64,000 bases of DNA from assembly GCA_963975155.1 (NCBI GenBank), contig CAXBFG010000006.1, positions 90,658 to 154,657 on the forward strand. The letters are read 5' to 3'. Source of the stretch: UBA5109 sp963975155. Lineage in GTDB: Bacteria; Pseudomonadota; Gammaproteobacteria; Pseudomonadales; Pseudohongiellaceae. Position 1 is the first letter of the stretch. Each line of letters begins with the position of its first letter. The notes beneath the pieces are model-generated. The model saw only the letters and a program-made list of their open reading frames with translations. It was not told where the DNA came from and did not search any database. A program made the translations under genes and the position numbers. Below, piece after piece: positions 9,189-17,351 of the stretch.

Positions 9189-9959
9189 TTACTGGGCTAC
9201 CCAACCTCCATCAATGGCCAGACACTGCCCGGTAATATAACTGGCCTGATCAGAGCAAAGGTAAAGTATGGTATCAGCAATATCAGCAGGTTGTCCGATT
9301 CGATGCTCGGGAACTCCGGCAAGAATCTGCTCTTCAAAACCAGGTGTAGTAGCCATAAGTCGTTCCAGCATAGGGGTCATAATTGGTCCGGGGCAGACAG
9401 CATTTACGCGCACATTAGACACCGCATATTCCAGTGCCGCAGTCTTGGTGAGGCCTGCTACAGCGTGCTTGCTGGCAACATAGGCAGGCAAGCCGGGAAA
9501 GCCGATCAGCCCTGCAATAGACGAAAGATTGACAATGGCACCTCCCCCTGCTTCGACCATTTGGGGAATTTCATGTTTCATACAGAGCCAGACACCCTTG
9601 ATATTAGTGTTATAAACCCGTTCAAAATTTTCTTCGCTACATTCCGTAGTAATACCCTGAATGCCCTCAATACCTGCATTATTACAAGCAATATTCAATT
9701 GCCCATAGTGATCTATGCTATGAGCAATCAAGGCTTCAACTTGCTGTGACTGTGAAACATCGCACCGAATATATACAGCATCCCCGCCACTTTTCTTAAT
9801 CTGTCTGACAACAGCCTCACCGGAAGCAAGGTCCAGGTCCGACACGATGACCTTTGCATTATTAGCGGCAAACTTGAGTGCGGTTTCTGCACCAATACCT
9901 GAGCCTGCACCCGTGACAAGAACCACCTTTCCTGCATAATCAAATGTTATTTTTCCCAT
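9189..9959 (-). CDS. SDR family oxidoreductase
   Basis: A 256-residue classical SDR with TGAGSGIG, NNAGIEG, the catalytic NLSSIAG serine and YVASK (YxxxK), ending in ITGQCLAIDGGWVAQ. The frame runs to 9983, but the ATG at 9959 is the likely start because a strong Shine-Dalgarno (AAGGGGG) lies about 7 nt upstream. The DLD at the end of beta2 suggests NAD preference. It is divergent from ppsA at 10144 across 184 bp that contain an FNR-like box. The closest well-known relatives are 3-ketoacyl or glucose/alcohol dehydrogenase-type enzymes; the substrate is not determinable. Confidence 0.88.
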   Translation of the reverse strand: MGKITFDYAGKVVLVTGAGSGIGAETALKFAANNAKVIVSDLDLASGEAVVRQIKKSGGDAVYIRCDVSQSQQVEALIAHSIDHYGQLNIACNNAGIEGIQGITTECSEENFERVYNTNIKGVWLCMKHEIPQMVEAGGGAIVNLSSIAGLIGFPGLPAYVASKHAVAGLTKTAALEYAVSNVRVNAVCPGPIMTPMLERLMATTPGFEEQILAGVPEHRIGQPADIADTILYLCSDQASYITGQCLAIDGGWVAQ

Positions 9960-10045
9960 TTTCGACCCCCTTTGTTTAATCACTTAACTATTATTTTTAT
10001 CTCCTAATCCAGCTGCCAGCTTAAGAAAGCCTAGCCATTGATGTA

Positions 10046-10059
10046 TTGATTCAGGTCAA
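10046..10059. promoter_or_regulatory. FNR/ANR-like box upstream of ppsA copy 1
   Basis: TTGATTCAGGTCAA matches the FNR/ANR consensus TTGAT-N4-ATCAA at 9 of 10 fixed positions. Its centre lies about 40 bp before a TATACC sequence at 10080-10085, close to the class-II activator geometry for transcription toward ppsA at 10144. The SDR gene diverges on the other side. The site is inferred from the sequence only. Confidence 0.5.
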
Positions 10060-10143
10060 CCGTATCGACCAGCTACTTGTATACCCTGATTTATCCTGAC
10101 TTTTGGTACCTTTTATACAGCCATTTATTTATTGGGAATCGAC

Positions 10144-12525
10144 ATGAAAAAAGGAAGTGACCTGATCATCTGGTTTGACGATGAAAATTGCCGCGACATA
10201 AGCAAGGTCGGTGGAAAAAATGCATCGCTTGGTGAGCTCGTATTCCATCTCAATAAAAAAGGCATAGCGGTGCCTGATGGCTTTGCTACCAATACCAGCA
10301 TGTTCAGGGATTATGTCGAACTTAACTCTCTGGCAGGCCTTATAGAATCCAGCATGCAGGCAATTAAAGCCCAACAACTGAATCTACATGAGGCTGGCAA
10401 GAATATCCGCGAAGCTTTTTTGCAAGGAGAATGGACCACTGCTGCTAAAAACGAACTCAAAACAGCTTATTCTGAATTAAATAAACGTAATAGTGCGCAA
10501 GATATGGCTGTCGCAGTCCGCTCCAGCGCAACTGCAGAGGATTTACCCGAAGCCAGTTTCGCCGGCCAGCAGGAAAGCTACCTCAATATTCGGGGAGAAG
10601 AGTCCCTTCTTGATGCTTGTCGTCGTTGTTATGCATCTCTCTTTACTGACCGGGCCATCAGTTATCGTGATATGCATAATATAGATCACCTTACCGTTTC
10701 ACTATCAATTGGTGTACAGAGGATGGTGCGCGCGGACCTCGGCTGTGCCGGAGTAATATTTACGCTTGATACAGAAACAGGATTTAAGAAAGTAATCAAT
10801 ATTACCGGAGCCTGGGGACTGGGAGAGAATATTGTGCAAGGGACTGTGGCCCCTGATGAGTATATGGTGTTTAAGCCCCTGCTCGACAATAAACATAACA
10901 TACCCATTATCAATCGCCAGCTCGGGGATAAGGCAAAAAAAATGATTTACCAGCAGGATGCTGCAACTACTACTCGCAATGTGCCAACCACAGAAGTAGA
11001 ACGTAAAACCTTTACTCTGGAAGATGAGGCAGTACTAAAGCTGGCGCGCTGGGCTCTCATCATTGAACAACATTACGGCTGTCCTATGGATATTGAGTGG
11101 GCCAGAGATGGCGAAAATGGCGACTTGTTCATTGTTCAGGCACGCCCTGAAACGGTCCAGAGCCAGCGTGCCTTTAACAGTCTGAGGTCATACCAGATCA
11201 AATCCCGTAACAAAAAAATTCTAAGTGGTCAGGCCATTGGGCAAGCTATTATCAGTGCTCCTGTCTGCGTTATTCGTAAGGCTGCCGACATAGAAAAATT
11301 TATAGATGGCAGCATTCTGGTCACAGAAAACACTGACCCCGACTGGGTACCCATCATGAAACGCGCTGTTGCCATAATTACTGACCACGGTGGACGAACT
11401 TCCCATGCCGCCATCGTCAGCCGTGAATTAGGATTGCCGGCTATATTGGGAACAATGAACGCTACCAAGATTTTGCAAAACAAAGAGCTGGTATCTGTGT
11501 CCTGTGCTGAGGGGGATGTCGGAATCGTTTATGAGGGTAAAGTGGATTTCACGTTTCAGGAAATTGATCTGCAGGAAATTCCCGAGACAAGTACAGAAGT
11601 GATGCTTAACCTGGCCAACCCTGCTTCGGCACTGCAATGGTGGCGCTTGCCAGCCGATGGTATAGGGCTGGTTCGTATGGAGTTCGTTATTAACAATTAT
11701 GTAAAAGCTCACCCCATGGCTTTAGTGCATTTTGGCGAACTTGAAGAAAGCAATGTAAAGGAAAGTATCCGCCAGCTAACGCATGCATATGAAGATAAGA
11801 CTGAATACTTTGTGGATACATTAGCATTAGGACTAGCGCGTTTTGCCGCCCTGACTTATCCAAAAGCATGCATTATTCGCATGAGTGATTTCAAAACCAA
11901 TGAATACGCCCATCTATTAGGTGGCAGTGATTTTGAACCTGAGGAAGAAAACCCGATGCTGGGCTTTCGTGGAGCCTCACGCTACTACTCCGAAGCTTAC
12001 CAGGACGCCTTTGCGCTGGAATGCAAGGCGATAAAAAAATTGCGGGAGACTATGGGCTTTGACAATGTCATTGTCATGATTCCTTTCTGCCGTACTGTTC
12101 AGGAAGCAGAGAAAGTATTACAGGTGATGGCTACATATGGACTCAAACGTGGAGAAAATGCCTTACAGATTTATGTCATGTGTGAAATCCCTTCCAATGT
12201 CATCCTGGCAAAAGAATTTGCTAGTTACTTTGACGGCTTTTCAATCGGGAGCAATGACTTGACGCAATTAACACTTGGTGTAGACCGTGACTCCAGCGAA
12301 CTGGCAAATCTGTTTAGTGAACAGGATAAAGCTGTTAAATGGATGATTACTCATGCGATTAAGGAAGCACATGCAGGAGGGGCTAAAATCGGCCTGTGCG
12401 GACAAGCTCCCAGCGACCACCCTGAATTTGCATCCTTCCTTGTTCAAAGTGGTATCGACTCAATATCCGTGAGTCCGGATAGTTTTATGGCAGTAAAACA
12501 GCATATCGCTGCAGCTGAAAAATAA
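10144..12525 (+). CDS. ppsA: Phosphoenolpyruvate synthase (copy 1)
   Basis: A 793-residue PEP synthase (pyruvate, water dikinase), which converts pyruvate + ATP + H2O to PEP + AMP + Pi. The N-terminal ATP-grasp domain has GGKNASLGEL and RSSATAEDLPEASFAGQQESYLN-type motifs. The swivelling phosphohistidine domain has GGRTSHAAIVSRE with the catalytic His. The C-terminal PEP-binding domain has GFRGASRYY, SIGSNDLTQL and GLCGQAPSD with the active-site Cys. The ATG at 10144 is chosen over an upstream TTG because GGGAA is spaced 5 nt before it. It stands alone, unlike copy 2 at 30656, which is in an operon with D-lactate dehydrogenase. An FNR-like box lies upstream. Confidence 0.95.
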   Translation: MKKGSDLIIWFDDENCRDISKVGGKNASLGELVFHLNKKGIAVPDGFATNTSMFRDYVELNSLAGLIESSMQAIKAQQLNLHEAGKNIREAFLQGEWTTAAKNELKTAYSELNKRNSAQDMAVAVRSSATAEDLPEASFAGQQESYLNIRGEESLLDACRRCYASLFTDRAISYRDMHNIDHLTVSLSIGVQRMVRADLGCAGVIFTLDTETGFKKVINITGAWGLGENIVQGTVAPDEYMVFKPLLDNKHNIPIINRQLGDKAKKMIYQQDAATTTRNVPTTEVERKTFTLEDEAVLKLARWALIIEQHYGCPMDIEWARDGENGDLFIVQARPETVQSQRAFNSLRSYQIKSRNKKILSGQAIGQAIISAPVCVIRKAADIEKFIDGSILVTENTDPDWVPIMKRAVAIITDHGGRTSHAAIVSRELGLPAILGTMNATKILQNKELVSVSCAEGDVGIVYEGKVDFTFQEIDLQEIPETSTEVMLNLANPASALQWWRLPADGIGLVRMEFVINNYVKAHPMALVHFGELEESNVKESIRQLTHAYEDKTEYFVDTLALGLARFAALTYPKACIIRMSDFKTNEYAHLLGGSDFEPEEENPMLGFRGASRYYSEAYQDAFALECKAIKKLRETMGFDNVIVMIPFCRTVQEAEKVLQVMATYGLKRGENALQIYVMCEIPSNVILAKEFASYFDGFSIGSNDLTQLTLGVDRDSSELANLFSEQDKAVKWMITHAIKEAHAGGAKIGLCGQAPSDHPEFASFLVQSGIDSISVSPDSFMAVKQHIAAAEK

Positions 12526-12662
12526 TTCAGACCAAGGCCCGAAGACAGAAGGTTTAATGCTTTTCTCAATAAAACCCAGCCTGGCTGTTGTCGACTAAGC
12601 TACCTTTCTCATCATTCCCTTCAGCCTTCATATAAAAGCCGATTAATCCTGATCCTGTGAGA

Positions 12663-13151
12663 CTAGGCGGTTTTTTGCCTGCGTGCAGCTGCTCTCTTCT
12701 TACGGGCTGCAGCCGCTCGCTTGGCAGCAGCCAGGGCTTCAGCTTTTTGTTTTTTCTCCCAGTCTTTTTCAAATGCCTCAAGCACTTTAGCTCTGGCCGC
12801 CAGTTTCTTCTGAAAAGGTTTGGCGACTTTTAATCTACTTTGGCTGGTTGTCATAATCGCTTTTGCTTCATGCAGGGAGTTACCCAGCAACTCAGTTGCA
12901 GCTTTGGCTTTTTTTAGTTCGTTATGTGCTTTCTTAGACCCTGATTTTTTGGCAGCCAGGGCATATTTAATTAGCTGCTGTTTTGCTTTGCCGAGTTTGG
13001 ACTGTGCAGATTTCACCGATTTGGCGGCCTTATCAAAATCCTTCTGATGAGCAGCAAGATACTTATCTTTGGATTTGACGATTTTATGGTGCAGCGCGTG
13101 AAACTGGGTTTCCAGTTCTTCTACGGGATGTATTTTTTGCTTATTGGCCAT
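12663..13151 (-). CDS. Lys/Ala-rich histone H1-like coiled protein
   Basis: A 162-residue, very basic protein. It starts with a helical region (MANKQKIHPVEELETQFHALHH) and ends in an Ala/Lys/Arg-rich tail (AAAKRAAAARKKRAAARRQ) like bacterial H1-like nucleoid proteins and the AlgP family. The middle is predicted to be continuous helix with Lys-Ala repeats and no cysteine. It could compact DNA or bind another polyanion, including the polyphosphate made by the nearby PPK2; this is inference from charge only. A purine-rich stretch precedes the ATG. It converges on ppsA with about 137 bp between stops, where no clear terminator is visible. Confidence 0.7.
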   Translation of the reverse strand: MANKQKIHPVEELETQFHALHHKIVKSKDKYLAAHQKDFDKAAKSVKSAQSKLGKAKQQLIKYALAAKKSGSKKAHNELKKAKAATELLGNSLHEAKAIMTTSQSRLKVAKPFQKKLAARAKVLEAFEKDWEKKQKAEALAAAKRAAAARKKRAAARRQKTA

Positions 13152-13383
13152 AAATATTGTCCTTGAGACTTTTGGTTAAGATCCGGAATTGTGATTAAGT
13201 TATATCACTGTGTGTAAAAAAGATAAGATAGCATCAGTTACTCTCTCATTTATCCATTTGTAAGGCCAACCCCATTAAGAGTCTGGCACTTTCAGAAAAT
13301 CGTTCATTAGAAAAACACTGGCCTGCAACCCCTATTACTAAATTCTCAAGCCTGATTTTAGGTGGCTACACACATTAAACACA

Positions 13384-13602
13384 CTAGTTATCAGCTTCTA
13401 CCCAGGCACCGCGATCACACTCCAATATAATGTTGCTGCTTTTTATATAAGTTCCATGCGGGTAACTTTTTCCATTGAAATAACATATACGCTCTTCAGG
13501 AATTTCGCTTTCAATAAGGTCACGCTCATCATTAATATCGAGGATGATTGGAGAGTTTTTCAGTTCGGCTATCGGAGCCCCTAAATCAACGGGATGCTTC
13601 AT
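13384..13602 (-). CDS. Small hypothetical protein, DUF1496-like cysteine motif
   Basis: A predicted 72-residue protein. The open frame reaches 13665, but the ATG at 13602 has GAGAG about 7 nt upstream. The C-terminal half (RICYFNGKSYPHGTYI, then ILECDRGAWV) has the C-Y-x-G-x-x-Y-x-x-G pattern with a second cysteine seen in DUF1496-type small proteins. The match is by eye and the function is unknown. The N-terminal half is acidic. There is no signal peptide. Its upstream region holds an FNR-like palindrome with a correctly placed -10 and a leader hairpin, so it is probably induced at low oxygen. Confidence 0.55.
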   Translation of the reverse strand: MKHPVDLGAPIAELKNSPIILDINDERDLIESEIPEERICYFNGKSYPHGTYIKSSNIILECDRGAWVEADN

Positions 13603-13683
13603 AATAGATCTCTCACTGCATAACGGTTCAAAACCAGGCTTAATACTTTCGCCCTGACCCAACAAATTTCGAAAGCTTCAGGC

Positions 13684-13717
13684 TGGTATACTTAATATTG
13701 TTTTGGAATGTATACCA
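13684..13717 (-). repeat. Inverted repeat in the predicted 5' leader of the 72-residue gene
   Basis: TGGTATAC (13684-13691) and GTATACCA (13710-13717) are perfect inverted arms separated by 18 nt of AT-rich sequence. If transcription starts near 13725, as the FNR-type promoter predicts, the arms lie at about +8 to +41 of the mRNA, so they could form a leader hairpin. A protein operator is the alternative. Confidence 0.45.
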
Positions 13718-13730
13718 AGGTACAGGATCA

Positions 13731-13773
13731 GATAATATTCAGAATACAGCGTAGTCCCATTGAGCTAGATCAA
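13731..13773 (-). promoter_or_regulatory. Class II FNR-type promoter for the 72-residue gene
   Basis: TTGAGCTAGATCAA at 13760-13773 matches TTGAT-N4-ATCAA at 9 of 10 positions. On the minus strand TATTAT (13737 to 13732) lies exactly where a -10 hexamer falls if the palindrome is centred at -41.5, giving a predicted start near 13725. The geometry was not fitted by hand beyond this count. It is an inference that needs an expression test. Confidence 0.55.
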
Positions 13774-13873
13774 GAACCACTCTTATAGCATCTGCAGAGT
13801 ATTCCGGGCTCTTGCCTGTCTACATTGCTATCGGAGTATTGCTTAAAATCATCTTGTGATGCTTCAACCCATT

Positions 13874-14776
13874 TTAGTCATCCTCCTTCCACCAATCAGC
13901 AATGATTTTCCCTACGGCAGGATTGACCAGATAACCGTAAGATCGATGACTATTAAGGCCTTCTTCATTCCGAAAAAAGTTATAAATGCCCTCGCTATGA
14001 TTATCAATCGATTCAAGCAAATTCAGAGCAAGCATGGACTCGAAACTTTTAGAAAAATCTTTACCCAATGCCACCAGGTCGCCTTCTGCAGAAACATTTG
14101 TCCAGCGGCGGATATTTGTTGGGTATTGCTTTTTATTGTGTCTCCCATAGCCCATTAATCTGTGTTGTATGTATTTCATTCCCAGCGGACTGCCTAATGT
14201 CATAAATAAATCGATTTTACCTGGCAGGTGTTCCAGATGAGAAAGCTCCCATAATGTATCGTAAGCAATGACAGAACCCAGGCTATGACCAATCAGCAAT
14301 ATTTTTTCGTTGTTAGCCAGACATTTCCGTAATTCATCTTTTAACATATCGCGTATATCGCAGGCTGTATCATCTTTGTTAGTAAAATATCGATTGGTTT
14401 CCTTGGCCGAAGAGCTCATCGGCTTGGGGAGTAAGGGGATAATAAAAGGGAAAATATCTGCCAGCGTAAGTAACAGACTATAGAATTTCCGGTTCCAGGA
14501 ATTAGCTTCCCGAATGTCTTCTGTCGATGCCATATGAGTATTTATTAATGCATCAATCCAGGGTAAATCCCGACTGATATCCTTGATCTCTTTATAGTAA
14601 AGATAAGTCCATGCAATCAGTTTAAAATCATCACTGTGCCGAAGCATTTCTTTGAAACATTCGGGTTCGGCGCGACGTACTCCTTCAAGCATAGTACGCC
14701 ATAACAGCTCACGCTGTTGATCTGCGGGTGGTTTCGGGTTTTTCCCGGGTACAAATATAATCCGGCGCTTTTGCAT
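13874..14776 (-). CDS. Alpha/beta hydrolase-fold protein
   Basis: A 300-residue protein beginning MQKRRIIFVPGKNPKPPA, with a nucleophile elbow GHSLGS (in LLIGHSLGSVIAYDTLW). That marks an alpha/beta hydrolase of the lipase or esterase type. The N-terminal FVPGKNP strand may form the oxyanion side. A late His (NSHRSYGYLV region) could be the catalytic base. There is no signal peptide. The gene is divergent from the GpsA-like gene, about 94 bp apart. The substrate is unknown; linkage to a GpsA-like enzyme hints at glycerolipid chemistry but is not evidence. Confidence 0.75.
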   Translation of the reverse strand: MQKRRIIFVPGKNPKPPADQQRELLWRTMLEGVRRAEPECFKEMLRHSDDFKLIAWTYLYYKEIKDISRDLPWIDALINTHMASTEDIREANSWNRKFYSLLLTLADIFPFIIPLLPKPMSSSAKETNRYFTNKDDTACDIRDMLKDELRKCLANNEKILLIGHSLGSVIAYDTLWELSHLEHLPGKIDLFMTLGSPLGMKYIQHRLMGYGRHNKKQYPTNIRRWTNVSAEGDLVALGKDFSKSFESMLALNLLESIDNHSEGIYNFFRNEEGLNSHRSYGYLVNPAVGKIIADWWKEDD

Positions 14777-14870
14777 GAGTCACATTAGACAGGCTGTAGA
14801 TTCAAATTCATTTTATGGTATAAGACTTATCGGGTTGATGTTGTAAAAAAGAATCTCAAAGGTATAGCGC

Positions 14871-15776
14871 ATGACGAAGCAATACAAGGTATTGATACTG
14901 GGTTACGGTGAAATGGGCCATGCCATGGAGTACCTTTTGCGAAACCGACATCAACTTTATATATGGGATAAATACCCGCAAAATGATTTTAATTCTGTCT
15001 CTCTCGAAGATGCAGCCCCAAAGGCTGATATAGTCCTGTTTTGCCTACCTGTAAATCCTCATCAGGAAATAGCGGAACACATAAGCCCCTTACTCAAACC
15101 TCATTGCCTGTGCCTGAGCATTGCCAAAGGCCTGAATCAGGCAGGCCTTACGGCTGCACAAATATTCACAGACGAATTTGCCAATAAACAAGCTTTTGGT
15201 CTTATCTATGGACCAATGATTTCAGAGGAAATCCTCAATGGGCATTATGCCTTTGCACAGGTAGCCTGCAGCAAGAAAGATGATTTTGCACGGGTAAAAA
15301 ACCTGTTTGAGCATTCAAATTTACTCATAGAATCCAGCGAGGATATCAGCGGAATCACCTGGTCAGTAATTCTTAAAAATGTTTATGCCCTGGCCTTTGG
15401 GATGGCTGACGAATTACAGCTAGGCGATAACGTAAGAGGGTTTCTTACCGTTTCAGCTATCAGAGAGCTGGATCAAATTATTTCCAAAATGGGAGGTGCT
15501 AGTGGCAGTCCTTATCATTTAGCAGGCTTAGGTGATCTGGTCACTACAGGTACGAGTAAGACTTCGCACCACTATGGCTTAGGTCGAAAATTGGCAAGAG
15601 GTGAATTGCAAGGAATAGAAGGTGAAGGTATTAACACCTTGAATATGGTCGAAAAATACCATTTGATTGATAGAGCCGTCTATCCTTTGTTTAACCTGAT
15701 GCATCACATCGTTACAAATCCACAAGATGTGGAAGAACAATTCGATGCTTTTTTAAAACAGGGCCATGACACATGA
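14871..15776 (+). CDS. NAD(P)-dependent glycerol-3-phosphate dehydrogenase-like protein
   Basis: A 301-residue homologue of GpsA. The Rossmann motif is GYGEMGHAM (GxGxMG) instead of the usual GAGxWGTA. The family blocks FCLPVNPHQE, SIAKGLN, KNVYALAFGMADELQLGDN (with the conserved Lys) and GLGDLVTTGTS are present. It is about 30 residues shorter than typical GpsA. GpsA reduces dihydroxyacetone phosphate to sn-glycerol 3-phosphate; the shortened protein and altered N-terminal loop leave room for another polyol phosphate. It is followed 50 bp later by an FGGY kinase, which may supply or consume its substrate. Confidence 0.75.
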   Translation: MTKQYKVLILGYGEMGHAMEYLLRNRHQLYIWDKYPQNDFNSVSLEDAAPKADIVLFCLPVNPHQEIAEHISPLLKPHCLCLSIAKGLNQAGLTAAQIFTDEFANKQAFGLIYGPMISEEILNGHYAFAQVACSKKDDFARVKNLFEHSNLLIESSEDISGITWSVILKNVYALAFGMADELQLGDNVRGFLTVSAIRELDQIISKMGGASGSPYHLAGLGDLVTTGTSKTSHHYGLGRKLARGELQGIEGEGINTLNMVEKYHLIDRAVYPLFNLMHHIVTNPQDVEEQFDAFLKQGHDT

Positions 15777-15826
15777 GCAGCTCCAAAGAGTGTGAATGTT
15801 CTTAATTCAATTTGCCTGTAACAAAT

Positions 15827-17269
15827 ATGGAAAATAAGTCTTTATATCTGGTTCTGGATCAGGGTAGTCATGCCAGTCGGGCTATTGTATTCAATGCACG
15901 AGCAGAGAAAATAGCCGAGTCGAGCTCAGAAATTCAGACTTTCAGGCAAGCAGACAGAGTCGAACTGGATGCCAGCCAGCTTCTTGACAGTCTAAAAACA
16001 GTCGCTTTGGACGTTTATGAACAAATTGGCACTGATCGAAGCCATTTAAAAATAGCCGGCCTTGCTACGCAACGTTCAAATATTGTGTGCTGGCGAAGAA
16101 GTGATTACCTTGCATTAAGTCCGGTTTTAAGCTGGCAGGATCGTCGCGCAGAAGACAAATTAAAGGATATCGATTATCCGCTTATACAAAGTAAAACAGG
16201 CTTATTTGCTAATGCTCACTATGGAGCAAGCAAGATGGCATGGTGCCTTGAACATATTCAGGAAGTTAAAAATGCAGCTGAGATGCATGATCTTTGTATA
16301 GGGCCCATGGCCAGTTATCTGGCGAGTCGCTTAACAAACAGTGAAGCACTGGCTGATCCCGTTAACGCCTCTCGTACCCTGTTATGGAATATACATAACA
16401 AGAGCTGGGATGATGATTTATGCAAACTCTTCGGAATAGATAAATCATATCTTCCTAACTGTGTTACATCTGATTACGGATTCGGATTTTTATCATTGGG
16501 CAAGCATGAGATACCACTACAAGTTGTTGCCGGCGATTTATCCGCCGCTGCATTTTTGAATGGGACTCCACTTGATAATACGGCATATGTCACTCTTGGA
16601 ACGGGCGCCTTTGTGCAACGAATTATCAACCAACCTGGTTCACATTCTCCCTTGCTTGATGGAGTACTCTGGAGCTCTGAGGATAAGGAATTTTACAGTC
16701 TTGAAGGCACCGTAAATGGAGCTGGTAGTGCTATTAGCTGGTTGGTAGAACAACATGGCATTACTGAGAGTAAATTTTTCCAGCAAGTGGAGCAATGGCT
16801 TGAAGAGGTACAGACTCCTCCCCTGTTTTTAAATGCTGTATCAGGGCTTGGTTCACCCTTATGGTGTGCGCATGAAAATTCCAGATTCGATCAAGACGCA
16901 AACTTGCCAGAGCAAGCTGTGGCAGTGCTGGAGAGTATTATTTTTTTATTGATCTTAAACATGGAAGTCATGCATGAAATTCTTCCCAAGGCTCAAGGTA
17001 TCAGTGTTAGCGGAGGGCTGGCGAATCTAAAGGGATTTTGTCAAAAGCTGGCTGATATAAGCGGTTTGAAAGTACAGCGTAACGATGAAACAGAAGGAAC
17101 CGCACGCGGACTGGCCTACCTCCTCACAGACTGTAACGGAGAATGGCCAGTGAGTTATTCGATTTTCAAACCCGCAACAGATACAGAGCTGGCGAACAGA
17201 TATTCAAACTGGATACAGTTTGTCAGAAATAACGTAAGTGAAGACTGCCTTTACTTTCAAAAAAAGTAA
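15827..17269 (+). CDS. FGGY family carbohydrate kinase, glycerol kinase-like
   Basis: About 480 residues with an actin-like ATPase fold. Glycerol-kinase-like landmarks are LDQGSHASRAIVF (phosphate loop), WQDRR, the catalytic Asp in VVAGDLSAAAF, and TLGTGAF. Where glycerol kinase has NQRET, this protein has TQRSN, so the Glu that binds glycerol is missing. The substrate is therefore probably not plain glycerol. An upstream TTG at 15812 is possible; the ATG at 15827 begins just before the first beta strand, and neither has a good Shine-Dalgarno. It pairs with the upstream GpsA-like gene, suggesting a polyol kinase/dehydrogenase couple. Confidence 0.8.
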   Translation: MENKSLYLVLDQGSHASRAIVFNARAEKIAESSSEIQTFRQADRVELDASQLLDSLKTVALDVYEQIGTDRSHLKIAGLATQRSNIVCWRRSDYLALSPVLSWQDRRAEDKLKDIDYPLIQSKTGLFANAHYGASKMAWCLEHIQEVKNAAEMHDLCIGPMASYLASRLTNSEALADPVNASRTLLWNIHNKSWDDDLCKLFGIDKSYLPNCVTSDYGFGFLSLGKHEIPLQVVAGDLSAAAFLNGTPLDNTAYVTLGTGAFVQRIINQPGSHSPLLDGVLWSSEDKEFYSLEGTVNGAGSAISWLVEQHGITESKFFQQVEQWLEEVQTPPLFLNAVSGLGSPLWCAHENSRFDQDANLPEQAVAVLESIIFLLILNMEVMHEILPKAQGISVSGGLANLKGFCQKLADISGLKVQRNDETEGTARGLAYLLTDCNGEWPVSYSIFKPATDTELANRYSNWIQFVRNNVSEDCLYFQKK

Positions 17270-17283
17270 TATTAAATGCACCG

Positions 17284-17330
17284 TTTTCTTTCCTTCATCC
17301 CTTCATTCCTTCTTTCTTTCCTTCTTTCCT
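17284..17330 (+). repeat. Polypyrimidine tract (TTCC/TTTC-type)
   Basis: A run of about 47 nt made almost only of C and T in short TTCC/TTTC/CATCC units, in the gap between the convergent FGGY kinase and PPK2 genes. It is simple-sequence DNA able to expand by slippage. No gene or classical terminator hairpin overlaps it. Confidence 0.7.
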
Positions 17331-17351
17331 GTCGTGAAATTACTGATGACC

